A DNA stretch of 44,203 nucleotides from Clostridia bacterium (lineage in GTDB: Bacteria; Bacillota; Clostridia; Christensenellales; Aristaeellaceae): positions 1 through 44,203 of the forward strand of contig JAFXUZ010000072.1 of assembly GCA_017524725.1 (NCBI GenBank), given 5' to 3'. Below the pieces are notes generated by a model that had not been told where the DNA came from, made no database searches, and saw only the letters and a program-made list of their open reading frames with translations. Both the position numbers and the translations under genes were made by a program. The stretch's first letter is position 1, and each line of letters opens with the position of its first letter. Shown one piece after another: positions 1 to 8,210 of this stretch.

Positions 1-110
1 AAGCGGAACGACACCCCGAACCGTTCCCGCAGGATCGGTGAGGGGTTCGTACCCGGCCGGCGGTGCCGCTTGGACGCAGGAAACCGGCGCCGCCGGCGGG
101 TTGGGGACTC

Positions 111-218
111 GGGGAAGGGGTTTCCCTTCCCCGGACTCCGTTCTTCGCCCGGGGGGCTCGCGGGGGGTACGGGTACCCCCCGCGGTATCTGTTCTGTCCG
201 CAGGACTGAACAGATACC
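111..218. repeat. three strong hairpins downstream of the catabolic operon
   Basis: Bases 1-225 hold no supportable gene. Three perfect inverted repeats follow one another: 111-119 with 124-132, 161-170 with 173-182, and 184-194 with 208-218 (11-bp stem GGTATCTGTTC). The last lies only 8 bases beyond the final stop codon of the minus-strand operon. None has a clear U-tract on the minus strand, so they may act as RNA 3'-end stabilisers or weak terminators. Confidence 0.5.
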
Positions 219-225
219 ATGCCGC

Positions 226-1509
226 TTAAAAAAGGTTGCCCTCGTCGTCAAACTGCCAATCGTAGGGGCCTTCCAGGATCTCCAGGCCGGGGGTGTTCCG
301 GGCTTCTTCAATAAAGCCCTCGGACACCTCGATCTCGGTAATGTGCAGGGTGTCCGGGATGCGGATCAGCTTCACCCTGTCCGCCTGCCCGCCCACGGAG
401 GTCTTGATGGCCGCCTGGATCGCCAGTTTCTGATTGTCCAGGATCATGGGGATCTTGGCGGAATCCGTGCCGCCGGAGGTGAGCAGGTTCGGGTAGGTGG
501 TGTTGGGATCGAACTTTTCAAACAGCCTCCGGGTGGTCACGTCCGCCTGCCCGATGCCCACCGCCGAGCCGTGGCTCTCGTCCGTCAGGTCCAAAGCGGC
601 GATGCGTTTGGCGCGTCCCTCCCGGCTGATGCCGTAGCCGTGGGTGTAGGAACGGGTGATGTTGGTATCCATGCCCGTCCCGCTGATGTTCTTGCCCATC
701 CGGTCCACCACCAGCACGTCCGCATATTGCAGGTACAGCCCGGGCAGCAGCCTCCGCGCCTCCTCCAGCAGGCCCGGCTCCTTTTCCCGGATCTCCTGCC
801 CGGTCAGGGCCGCGAGTTTCCAGGTTTTATCAAATGAATTTTCCACCGTCGCCACGCCGAACAGGATGTTGGCATGGTCCAGGTAGGCGTTCCCGCACAT
901 TTCTATGGTCTCGCCCATTCTGAGCCTTCCGCGCCCGTGGGTCATTTCGGCACCCTTCTGCTTCCCGAGGCCCACCGTCATCATCTTGAACAGGCCGCTT
1001 TCATACCGCCCCCGGAAGCCGGTGTGGGGCTTCACCCGGTTCACCACCACCACGCCGTCCGCCTCCATGGCATAGCGGTCCATGTGCACCGGGGTGCCGT
1101 CCTCAAGGTGCGTCAGCACCTTCACCTCCATCGTGGCGCGAATGGGGCAGCCGACGCTTTCCTCCGTGATGCCCAGGCTGTGGAGTATGGCCACCTGTCC
1201 TTCCGCCGTGGCGCCCCCGTGGCTGCCCATCGCCGGGATGATAAAGGGCTCCGCGCCCATTTCCTTAAGGAAGGCCACGGTCTCCCTGAGGATCAGCACG
1301 ATGTTGTCTATTCCGCGGCTGCCGGCCGTGACGGCGATCCGCATGCCCCTCTTTACGGTCTCCCTGATCTCCGGCCGCCCAAGTTCGCATTTAAGCGCCG
1401 CCGCCGGGTCCTTGACCCGTTCCGTATCGAAAACCTGGCGCACCCGGTACATCCGGGGCAGCGGGATATCCCTGAGGAGCGCGTTCACATTTTCATGGCT
1501 TGTATTCAT
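226..1509 (-). CDS. LarA-like/DUF2088 family protein
   Basis: This 427-residue protein resembles the N-terminal domain of nickel-dependent lactate racemase (LarA) and the DUF2088 family. Visible elements are GSHGGAT near residue 95, a VVVNRVKPHTGFRG block near 155 and GLGKQKGAE near 180. The GGRK motif that carries the nickel-pincer cofactor in true LarA is not seen, whereas the upstream neighbour has it. Its stop lies 8 bases from the hairpin series, so it is the last gene of the operon. Its ATG overlaps the neighbour's TGA (ATGA), with GGGG four bases upstream, so the two are translationally coupled. It could be a second racemase/epimerase of different specificity or a non-redox 2-hydroxyacid enzyme. 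The substrate is unknown. Confidence 0.75.
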   Translation of the reverse strand: MNTSHENVNALLRDIPLPRMYRVRQVFDTERVKDPAAALKCELGRPEIRETVKRGMRIAVTAGSRGIDNIVLILRETVAFLKEMGAEPFIIPAMGSHGGATAEGQVAILHSLGITEESVGCPIRATMEVKVLTHLEDGTPVHMDRYAMEADGVVVVNRVKPHTGFRGRYESGLFKMMTVGLGKQKGAEMTHGRGRLRMGETIEMCGNAYLDHANILFGVATVENSFDKTWKLAALTGQEIREKEPGLLEEARRLLPGLYLQYADVLVVDRMGKNISGTGMDTNITRSYTHGYGISREGRAKRIAALDLTDESHGSAVGIGQADVTTRRLFEKFDPNTTYPNLLTSGGTDSAKIPMILDNQKLAIQAAIKTSVGGQADRVKLIRIPDTLHITEIEVSEGFIEEARNTPGLEILEGPYDWQFDDEGNLF

Positions 1510-2798
1510 GGTTCCCCTCCCTGTTTATCCGTAAACACGGGAATGATCTCGGACGCATGGGGCACCGCCAGGATCGGCGCGTCCGGCCCGAAGCGCTCAA
1601 GCATCACCCGGATGGCATCCTCCACGGTATCGTAGCCGTCCAGGAACATTTCCCTGAGCGCCCCCTGCGGTATCCGGCTGCCCGCCAGGGCGATGGAATA
1701 CCGTTTGGCCGCCCGGGCCAGCATGTACGCCTTGCCGTTCCCGTTGGGCCTGAGCCCGTTGGTCAGAAAATCGTCGATCACCTCGTCCGGGGTCTTCGCC
1801 CGGCGCAGCAATTCTCCCGGCTTGCCCGCCCCATCCCGGCATTCGGCGCACAGGATCAGTCCGCCGCCCTCGGGCAAAAGCAGTTCCGAACAGCCGATGG
1901 CTTTCTGGGACTGGTGCAGGTCGAAGTCCCGGGGATATCCGCCGGGAGATACGATCACGATCATCGGCCTGACGGGGATCTCCACCGTCCATACCTTCCG
2001 GGAGATTTCGACCCCCGCGTAAAACGCTTGCTCCAGGTCCCCCGCCACGCAGGCGACCATTTCCCTTTCCGCGTTGTCCACCGAATTCACGATGAAGTCC
2101 ACCCCGGTCATCCGCGCGGCCTCCAGGGCCTCCAGGTGGAAGCGGTTTCCCTCCAGCATCCCCAGGGATATCTTTTCGGGACGGATCGGGAAGGAGTGGT
2201 GCCTTTTGACCGCCGCGATATCCGCGATGCCCGGGATCACGCTTTTCCTGCCGCCGGAAAAGCCCGCGAACTGGTGGGGCGCGATGCATCCGGTAAGGAT
2301 CTTCAGGTCCGCGTCCAGGTAAAACCGGTTCACCGACACCGGCACGCCGCCCCGGGTAACGCCGACGGTCCGGTTTTCCTCCGGAGCGCCCGCGTGGTGG
2401 TGGATCACCTTCAGCCGCCCAAGCAGCTCCCGCCCGTAGATGCCCTCAAGCTCCTCCGGCGTGTTTTCCCGGTGCTGCCCGTAGGCGATGAGCAGCGCCG
2501 CCTGGTCGTCGCGCATGCCCGCGGCGTTCAGTTCCCTCAGGATCTCCTCGGCCATCAGCCTTCCCGGATAGGGCCGGGTGATGTCGTTGACCACGATCAC
2601 CGCCCGCTTCCGCCCGGATGCGATCTCCCGAAGGGGCCTTGAGCCGATGGGCGACATGATGGCCCGCTTTACTTCCGCCCGGGGGTCCTTTACGCCGGGG
2701 ATAAACTTCGGCTCCGCCACCCTAATAAGGTTCGGTACCCGGACCTCTTCCACGCGCTCCCCGATGGGGATCCGCACAGTCTGTATTCTGCGATCCAC
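1506..2798 (-). CDS. larA: LarA-family nickel-dependent 2-hydroxyacid racemase
   Basis: The product (430 residues) matches the lactate racemase family, which interconverts enantiomers of lactate, malate or other 2-hydroxyacids by hydride transfer on a nickel-pincer nucleotide. Visible motifs are VVNDITRPYP, a histidine-rich IHHHAG block, APHQFAGFSGGRKSVIPG (the lysine should bind the cofactor) and a later conserved C-terminal domain. I chose the GTG at 2798 because GGGGGAGGAAAGA lies just upstream; an ATG 29 codons earlier has no ribosome site. LarB, LarC and LarE, needed to make the cofactor, are absent from the window. The neighbours suggest it supplies the enantiomer used by the hydroxyacid dehydrogenase or a lyase of this operon. 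The true substrate may not be lactate. Confidence 0.8.
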   Translation of the reverse strand: MDRRIQTVRIPIGERVEEVRVPNLIRVAEPKFIPGVKDPRAEVKRAIMSPIGSRPLREIASGRKRAVIVVNDITRPYPGRLMAEEILRELNAAGMRDDQAALLIAYGQHRENTPEELEGIYGRELLGRLKVIHHHAGAPEENRTVGVTRGGVPVSVNRFYLDADLKILTGCIAPHQFAGFSGGRKSVIPGIADIAAVKRHHSFPIRPEKISLGMLEGNRFHLEALEAARMTGVDFIVNSVDNAEREMVACVAGDLEQAFYAGVEISRKVWTVEIPVRPMIVIVSPGGYPRDFDLHQSQKAIGCSELLLPEGGGLILCAECRDGAGKPGELLRRAKTPDEVIDDFLTNGLRPNGNGKAYMLARAAKRYSIALAGSRIPQGALREMFLDGYDTVEDAIRVMLERFGPDAPILAVPHASEIIPVFTDKQGGEP

Positions 2799-2890
2799 AG
2801 TCTCTTTCCTCCCCCGGGCCGTTTTTTTCAGGGAAAGGGGGAAACCCCTCCGTTCAAGGAAGCCGGTTCCCCCCGAAAAAAACATTTTTG

Positions 2891-4069
2891 TCAGATGACC
2901 GGGCCCAGGCAGAAGATATCCATGGAGCCGAAGTATCCCAGCGCTTCGTTCTTGGTCATCTTGCCGCTGAGCACCCGCAGCATCTCCTCAAAGGCTTCCT
3001 CGCCCACCTGCTCGATGGTGCTTTCGCCCGTGATGATCCTGCCGGCGTTCAGGTCCATATCGTAACGCATGCGCTCAAAGGTGTTGGGATTACCGCAGAT
3101 CTTGATCACCGGCATGCTCGGGAAGCCCTGCGGGGCCCCGCGGCCGGTGGAGAACATCATGAACTGGGCGCCGGTGGCCGCCATGCCCGTCAGGATCTCC
3201 GGCTCGCGGCCGGGGGCGTCCTTGATCCACAGGCCCTTCTGCCCGTCGATGCGCTCGGTATATTCCAGCACCCCCTGGATGGGCTGGGTGCCGGACTTCA
3301 CGATGGCACCCAGACTCTTTTCCTCGATGCTGGAAAGTCCGCCGGCGATGTTGCCGGGGGTGGGCTGTCCGCCGCGCATGTCCTCGCCGATGGCCTTGGC
3401 CCGGTCCTCCATGCGCTTGACGATCTCATAGATCTTCTGCCCCACCGGCCCATTTTCGCCGCCGACCGCACGCCTTGCGAGGATATGCTCGCCGCCCAGG
3501 AATTCCGTGGTCTCGCCGAAGACCACCGTCGCGCCCAGGTCCACCAGCTTGTCGGCCACATAGCCGATCACGCAGTTGGAGGCCATGCCGGAGGTAGTGT
3601 CCGAAGCGCCGCACTTGATGGCCATCACCACTTCGCTCACGTCCACGGTCTCCCGCTGAAGGTCGGAGATTTCCTGCACCAGGCGCTGGGCTGCGTCGAT
3701 GCCGGCCTGGATGGCCCGGGCGGTGCCGCCCAGTTCCTGGATGCGGATGATCTCGACCGGCTTCCCGGACGCGCGGATCTCCTCCACCAGGCGGTTGGCG
3801 TCGGTGCCCTCGCACCCGAGGCTCACCACCAGCGCCGCGCCCACGTTGGGGCTCTGGCCCAGGTTGGACAGTGTATCCGTTACGCGCTTCAGATCGATGG
3901 GCAGCTGGCAGCAGCCCTGGTGATGGAAATAGCCGATGGTGCCCTGCACCTGCCGGCAGATCGCCTGGCCGACGTCGTTGGCGCAGATCACGCTGGGGAT
4001 CACAGCCACCAGGTTGCGGGAACCCACCTTGCCGTTTGAGCGGCGGTAGCCCTGAAAAGTATATTTCAT
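2891..4069 (-). CDS. UxaA-family lyase, large subunit (altronate dehydratase / sulfolactate sulfo-lyase SuyB type)
   Basis: This 392-residue protein belongs to the UxaA C-terminal family, which includes altronate and galactarate dehydratases and the large subunit of (R)-sulfolactate sulfo-lyase. Typical blocks are GSRNLVAVIPSVICAND at the N-terminus, HHQGCCQ, SLGCEGTDANRL and KCGASDTTSGMASN followed by TTEFLGGEHILARRA. The conserved cysteines probably bind a metal or iron-sulfur centre. The start at 4069 is preceded by AAGGAGGGG; a longer reading frame to 4138 has no such site and would overlap the SAF gene. The small SAF partner is encoded 13 bases upstream, a split arrangement as in SuyAB. 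The reaction should be elimination of water or sulfite from a 2-hydroxyacid. Which one cannot be read from the sequence. Confidence 0.85.
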   Translation of the reverse strand: MKYTFQGYRRSNGKVGSRNLVAVIPSVICANDVGQAICRQVQGTIGYFHHQGCCQLPIDLKRVTDTLSNLGQSPNVGAALVVSLGCEGTDANRLVEEIRASGKPVEIIRIQELGGTARAIQAGIDAAQRLVQEISDLQRETVDVSEVVMAIKCGASDTTSGMASNCVIGYVADKLVDLGATVVFGETTEFLGGEHILARRAVGGENGPVGQKIYEIVKRMEDRAKAIGEDMRGGQPTPGNIAGGLSSIEEKSLGAIVKSGTQPIQGVLEYTERIDGQKGLWIKDAPGREPEILTGMAATGAQFMMFSTGRGAPQGFPSMPVIKICGNPNTFERMRYDMDLNAGRIITGESTIEQVGEEAFEEMLRVLSGKMTKNEALGYFGSMDIFCLGPVI

Positions 4070-4082
4070 GCCGCTCCCCTCC

Positions 4083-4379
4083 TTACAGGTCCCCGCGTCC
4101 GCGCAGGGCTTCCAGGTTGTGTACATGCACGTATTCACCTTTTAAGATGTCCTTTGTGGCGGCGCCGATCTCCTCGCCGTACTTGATGATCAGTTCGCCT
4201 TTCTTGATATCCCGCACCGCGATCTTGTGGCCGTAGGGCACGTCGCCGATCACGGTCACCGTTTCGCTGTTGCCCTTCTTGTCGCGTACGTCCACATTCG
4301 TTCCGTCAGTAACGCCGTTGGCGAAGATCGTGGCGACGTTGTCCTTGTCCGTAACTTTCAGCGCCAGGCAGTTTTCCAT
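4083..4379 (-). CDS. SAF-domain small subunit of UxaA/SuyA-type lyase
   Basis: This 98-residue protein is a stand-alone SAF domain, homologous to the N-terminus of UxaA and to SuyA of sulfolactate sulfo-lyase. The pattern PYGHKIAVRDIKKGELIIKY followed by GEEIG is characteristic: a substrate-binding histidine in GHK and a conserved 'KYG' turn. It starts at an ATG with GGAGGTGCGGT upstream. It is 13 bases from the large-subunit gene and 45 bases after the preceding lyase. It should form a two-subunit enzyme with its downstream neighbour. Confidence 0.85.
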   Translation of the reverse strand: MENCLALKVTDKDNVATIFANGVTDGTNVDVRDKKGNSETVTVIGDVPYGHKIAVRDIKKGELIIKYGEEIGAATKDILKGEYVHVHNLEALRGRGDL

Positions 4380-4424
4380 ACCGCACCTCCATACCGCGCC
4401 GGGGGAAATTTATCCCCCGCGCGC

Positions 4425-5798
4425 TTACGCGTTTTCGTATTTTTTGTGGGCTTCGCGCACGTTGCGGACCACCTGGTCCACGATCTGGCCGCTGAGTCCC
4501 GTATAGCCCTCGGGATCCAGGATACTGCGGATCTCCTCTTCGGTCATGCACTTTGCCACGGTCTCGTTCTTCATGAGCATATCGCAGAAATCCGCGCCCT
4601 GCTCGAAGGTGTCCATGCACACCTGGTAGACGATGGAGTGGGCGGTCTGCTTGCCCACCTTTTTGCCCAGTTCCAGCATGATGCCTTCGCTCTGCATAAG
4701 TCCCCTGAGGATGTCCAGGTCCTGCCGCATCTTCCTGGCATTGACGGTCAGGTTGGCGAACACCTTCTTGGCGCGCATCGCCGAGGAACCGGCCAGGATG
4801 ACCACCTCGTTGGCGGCCTTCCATTCGATCTTCCACAGCGCGCCGTCGCGCTCGTGGGCACAGAACATGCTTTCGATGGCGGCCTCGGTGTTGCCCTTGA
4901 TGAGGCGCGCAAGCATCTGCAGGGATTCAAGGGTATTGGGATTGCGCTTGTGGGGCATGGTGGAGGAGCCCACGGAACCCTTCACAAAGCCCTCCGCCAC
5001 TTCGCTCAGCTCGGTCATCTGCATGTTGGCCAGCACCGCGCCCATCTTGCCGTAGCTGTAGGCGATGATGGTGAGGGTGGTGCAGATCTCGGCGATGCGG
5101 TCGCGGGAGGTATGCCAGGCCACGTCCGGCACGCCCAGGCCCAGGCGTTCGATGGTGCGGCGGCTCACCTCCAGGCCCTCCGGCCCGAAGCCCGCCATGG
5201 TGCCCACCGCGCCGGCCATCTCGCCCACGAAACAGCGCTTCATGCACTCCTCCAGGCGCTCGATGTTGCGGCGGTGCTCGCTGGCCCACACGGCCACCTT
5301 ATAGCCGAAGGTGATTGGCAGGGCCTGCTGGGTGTGGGAGCGGCCGGGCATGATGGTGTCCCGGTATTTTTCGGCGGTGTCGCACAAAAGCACTTCGGTC
5401 TCCAGCATGTCTTTGTAGATCACTTCCACCCCCCGCTTCATGGCCAGCATGAAAGCGGTGTCGATGATGTCCTGGGTGGTGGCGCCCATGTGGACGTATT
5501 CGCCCAGGTTCCCATCGCATACGGTCTGGAATTCCTTCAGGATGGGCACCAGGGAATGGCCCACCTTGTTTACCCCGGCTTCGACCCGGGCAAAATCAAG
5601 CAGCTCGGCCTTCGCCTTGCGGCAGATCTCGTCGGCCGCTTCCTTCGGGATCAGGCCCATCTCGCCCTGGGTGGCGGCCAAAGCCGCCTCGATGTCGAGG
5701 ATGTTCTGCATGATCGCCTTGTCGTCGAAGATCTCCCGCATCACGGGCGTGCTGAAGGAATTGCGGTACAGGCTGGAATCGAGCATATTGCAAGCCAT
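4425..5798 (-). CDS. fumarase/adenylosuccinate-lyase superfamily lyase
   Basis: The 457-residue product has the superfamily signature GSSTMPHKRNPNTLE near residue 275, an N-terminal helical domain, GRSHTQQALPITFG (the general-acid histidine region) and HMGATTQDIIDT. Members eliminate fumarate, or a substituted muconate, from N- or C-substituted succinates: adenylosuccinate lyase, argininosuccinate lyase, aspartase, 3-carboxymuconate cycloisomerase, iminodisuccinate lyase and EDDS lyase. A purine function is unlikely in this operon. Immediately before it lies an MmgE/PrpD gene. The same pair, an MmgE/PrpD-type epimerase and a superfamily lyase, degrades iminodisuccinate in an Agrobacterium strain, so an aminopolycarboxylate substrate is one possibility. 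The start is supported by GGAGAG upstream. Confidence 0.8.
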   Translation of the reverse strand: MACNMLDSSLYRNSFSTPVMREIFDDKAIMQNILDIEAALAATQGEMGLIPKEAADEICRKAKAELLDFARVEAGVNKVGHSLVPILKEFQTVCDGNLGEYVHMGATTQDIIDTAFMLAMKRGVEVIYKDMLETEVLLCDTAEKYRDTIMPGRSHTQQALPITFGYKVAVWASEHRRNIERLEECMKRCFVGEMAGAVGTMAGFGPEGLEVSRRTIERLGLGVPDVAWHTSRDRIAEICTTLTIIAYSYGKMGAVLANMQMTELSEVAEGFVKGSVGSSTMPHKRNPNTLESLQMLARLIKGNTEAAIESMFCAHERDGALWKIEWKAANEVVILAGSSAMRAKKVFANLTVNARKMRQDLDILRGLMQSEGIMLELGKKVGKQTAHSIVYQVCMDTFEQGADFCDMLMKNETVAKCMTEEEIRSILDPEGYTGLSGQIVDQVVRNVREAHKKYENA

Positions 5799-5823
5799 GG
5801 TGATCTCTCCTTTGCTGTTATGT

Positions 5824-7164
5824 TCATTTCAGGTTACGGATGAGGTTTCCCAGCGGGGCGAAACCGTCACCCGGGGAAAGCCCGAGCGCCGCCTGCCGGA
5901 TCTCCCCGGCAAGGCCTTTGTCCACGGCCATGCAGGCCAGGGCATTGAATTTTTCGTCGATGAAGGCGTAGGGCGGGCGGCCCACCGGCAGGTCCACCCG
6001 GCGGGAAAGCGTGCGGCCGTCCTTCAGCCAGAGGGTCACTTTTTCGCTGCGCAGCGCCGGATAGGCCGCGGTGAAGGCCGGGTTTTCCTTTACGCTGATC
6101 CTGCCGGCGAGGTCCGCGATGACCGGGTCGCTAAGGGCGCTTTCGTCAAACTCGCTCAGCGTCACGCGGCCGCGGCACAGCATTGAGGCCGCGCAGTAGG
6201 GCAGGGAAAACTTCGCCCTGGCCTCCGTTTCGACGGTGAACTTTCCGCAGAGCTTCTCCGCCGTGCGGTAGACCTCGATCTCGGCACGGTCTACGTCACC
6301 GGAGCGCACATGCTCCTCGGCGATGAGCGCCTGCAGGGCGTCCAAAGCGGAGTGGGTGTGGCCGCAGGAGGCGTGCATCTTGTAATAGGCGTCCTCCAGC
6401 ATCAGCCTGTCGCCGGGTGCGGGGATCATGAAGGACAGGTCCTCCTTTGCGTTCGCCGCCCGGGCGTAGCCCTTTTCGCCGGCAAAGCCGTCCTCCGGGG
6501 CGCTGAAGCCCGCCCGGGCGAGCTCCGCGGCGATGATGCCGTTGCGCGCCGCGTTGCCCACGGTGACCAGTTTGGCCTCCGTACCGAACACGCCCACCAG
6601 GCCCGACGCCATGGTGGCCGCGATGCCGAAGGCACGCTCGGTCCCCTCCCCGTCCAGTTCCATGATGCGCGCGGCGGCGGCGGCGGCGGCGAAGGTGCCG
6701 CAGGTGCCGGTGGTGTGCCAGTATTCGTAATGGTTCGGATTCACCGCGCCGCCCAGGCGGATCATGGCCTCATAGCCGCTGGCGACGCCGCAGGCGAAGC
6801 GGCCGAAATCCGCCCCCTCCGCCTCCGCGCACGCCAGGGCCGCCGCGATCACCGGCGCGCCGGGGTGGGTGATGGCGATCTTGTTGGTGTCGTCGTATTC
6901 CAGCAGGTGGCTGATCATGCCGTTGTAGAAAGCAGCCTCGTGGGCGCCGGTCATGTCCCCGATGCCCACGGCGCTGGATAAGGGATTGCCGCCCTGGCGC
7001 TCAAGGAGCGCCGCGGCTTTCTGCTGGGCCGGTTTGCCCTGGGCCGCGATGCAGCAGCCCAGCCAGTCCAGCAGCTTGTAGCGTATATCGTACAGGTCCT
7101 CTTCGCCGATCCTCTCCAGGGTCATTCCGGCGAGAAAATCACACAGTGTTCGGGTCAGGTTCAT
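5824..7164 (-). CDS. MmgE/PrpD family protein
   Basis: This 446-residue protein belongs to the MmgE/PrpD family, whose members include 2-methylcitrate dehydratase, cis-aconitate decarboxylase and iminodisuccinate epimerase. Characteristic blocks are LDWLGCCIAAQG at the N-terminus, HLLEYDDTNK and HPGAPVIAAALA in the first 110 residues, and HASCGHTHSALDALQAL in the middle. The length is normal. Its ribosome site GGAGGAATAATA lies inside the last codons of the dehydrogenase gene, so translation is coupled. In this operon it may dehydrate or epimerise a branched or amino-substituted polycarboxylate. The family alone does not decide between dehydratase, decarboxylase and epimerase. Confidence 0.85.
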   Translation of the reverse strand: MNLTRTLCDFLAGMTLERIGEEDLYDIRYKLLDWLGCCIAAQGKPAQQKAAALLERQGGNPLSSAVGIGDMTGAHEAAFYNGMISHLLEYDDTNKIAITHPGAPVIAAALACAEAEGADFGRFACGVASGYEAMIRLGGAVNPNHYEYWHTTGTCGTFAAAAAAARIMELDGEGTERAFGIAATMASGLVGVFGTEAKLVTVGNAARNGIIAAELARAGFSAPEDGFAGEKGYARAANAKEDLSFMIPAPGDRLMLEDAYYKMHASCGHTHSALDALQALIAEEHVRSGDVDRAEIEVYRTAEKLCGKFTVETEARAKFSLPYCAASMLCRGRVTLSEFDESALSDPVIADLAGRISVKENPAFTAAYPALRSEKVTLWLKDGRTLSRRVDLPVGRPPYAFIDEKFNALACMAVDKGLAGEIRQAALGLSPGDGFAPLGNLIRNLK

Positions 7165-7166
7165 TA

Positions 7167-8210
7167 TTATTCCTCCATGGGACGCGCGCTTTGTTCCAGT
7201 TCCAGGACTTCCTCCCAGGTGTCGCGGAGGAGGGTGATCTTCCGCGGGGGATGGGCTTTCAGGCGATTCCGGGTGTCCCCGGGGACGCGGACGCTGTCAC
7301 ATCCCGGACGCGGGCGGGAGGAACGGATCCTGTCCAGCCAGCGCTTTACGCGGCGTTCCCGCGTCTCCTTCGGGGCGAAGCGGTCCGGGTCCAGTACGGC
7401 CATGAAGCAGCCGGTATTGGCCTGCCCGCTCCCCTCAAACATATTGGAAGCCTCATAGCTGAAGTCCGCGCCGGTCAGCGCCGCGCTGAGGTAATCCACG
7501 GCCATGGCCATCCCGTAGCCCTTGTGTCCTGCCATGGGAAGCACCGTGCCCCGCATGGCGGCCCCGGCGTCGGTGGTGTCACGTCCGTTTTCGTCCATGG
7601 CCCAGCCCGCCGGGATCTCCCGCCCCTCCCGGGCCGCCAGCCGGATCTTGCCCCGGGCCGCGGCCGCCGTGGAGATATCCAGGGAAAAGCTTCCGTCCCC
7701 GGCCGGGAAAGCCAGGGCGAAGGGATTGGTGCCCAGGGCCTTGTCCATGCCGCCCCAGGGGGCCATCTGCGGGCTGGAATTGGTGCACATGAAGGCCAGA
7801 AGGCCCTTATCCGCCGCCATGCCGGTATAAAAACCGATGGCACCGAAATGGAACGCGCGGCGTACGGCGGCAAAGGCGCTGCCCTCCTGAAGGGCGGCGG
7901 CGATGCACTCCCGCATGGCGCGCGTGCCCGCCACCTGTCCCAGGGCGCCGTCCGCGTCATAGCGCAGGATGTTGGCGGCCGTCCTTTCGCAGCGGATATC
8001 GGGCCGGGGATTGATTTCGCCGGTCCCGAGCCGCTCCAGGGTCGGCTTCAGACGCATCAGCCCGTGGGAGGGCATGCCGCTCATCTCAGCCAGCAAAAGG
8101 CTTTCCGCGGTCGTTTCCGCGTCCTCACGCGGGACGCCTGCCCGGCGGAGGAGCGTGACGGCCAGGCGCTGCGCATCCGCACGGGATACGGTGATCCTGT
8201 CCGCGTCCAT
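7167..8210 (-). CDS. LDH2/malate-type NAD(P)-dependent 2-hydroxyacid dehydrogenase
   Basis: This 347-residue protein is an LDH2-family oxidoreductase. The family includes malate dehydrogenases, ureidoglycolate dehydrogenase and the sulfolactate dehydrogenase ComC. Motifs are SGMPSHGLMRL near residue 45, FHFGAIGFYTGMAA (catalytic histidine) near 115 and KALGTNPFALAFP near 155. The ATG at 8210 shares a base with the tctA stop (TGATG), a coupled start; the 55-codon upstream extension would lie within tctA. It probably oxidises one enantiomer of a hydroxyacid to the 2-oxoacid, and may rely on the LarA proteins for the other enantiomer. Confidence 0.85.
   Translation of the reverse strand: MDADRITVSRADAQRLAVTLLRRAGVPREDAETTAESLLLAEMSGMPSHGLMRLKPTLERLGTGEINPRPDIRCERTAANILRYDADGALGQVAGTRAMRECIAAALQEGSAFAAVRRAFHFGAIGFYTGMAADKGLLAFMCTNSSPQMAPWGGMDKALGTNPFALAFPAGDGSFSLDISTAAAARGKIRLAAREGREIPAGWAMDENGRDTTDAGAAMRGTVLPMAGHKGYGMAMAVDYLSAALTGADFSYEASNMFEGSGQANTGCFMAVLDPDRFAPKETRERRVKRWLDRIRSSRPRPGCDSVRVPGDTRNRLKAHPPRKITLLRDTWEEVLELEQSARPMEE

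Noticed and set aside
2799..2890. Possible riboswitch between the UxaA-type gene and larA
   Set aside because: Only simple G/C-rich hairpins without conserved motifs could be seen.
4227..5843. 538-codon plus-strand open frame
   Set aside because: Shadow of the lyase gene; no start signal and no recognisable domain.
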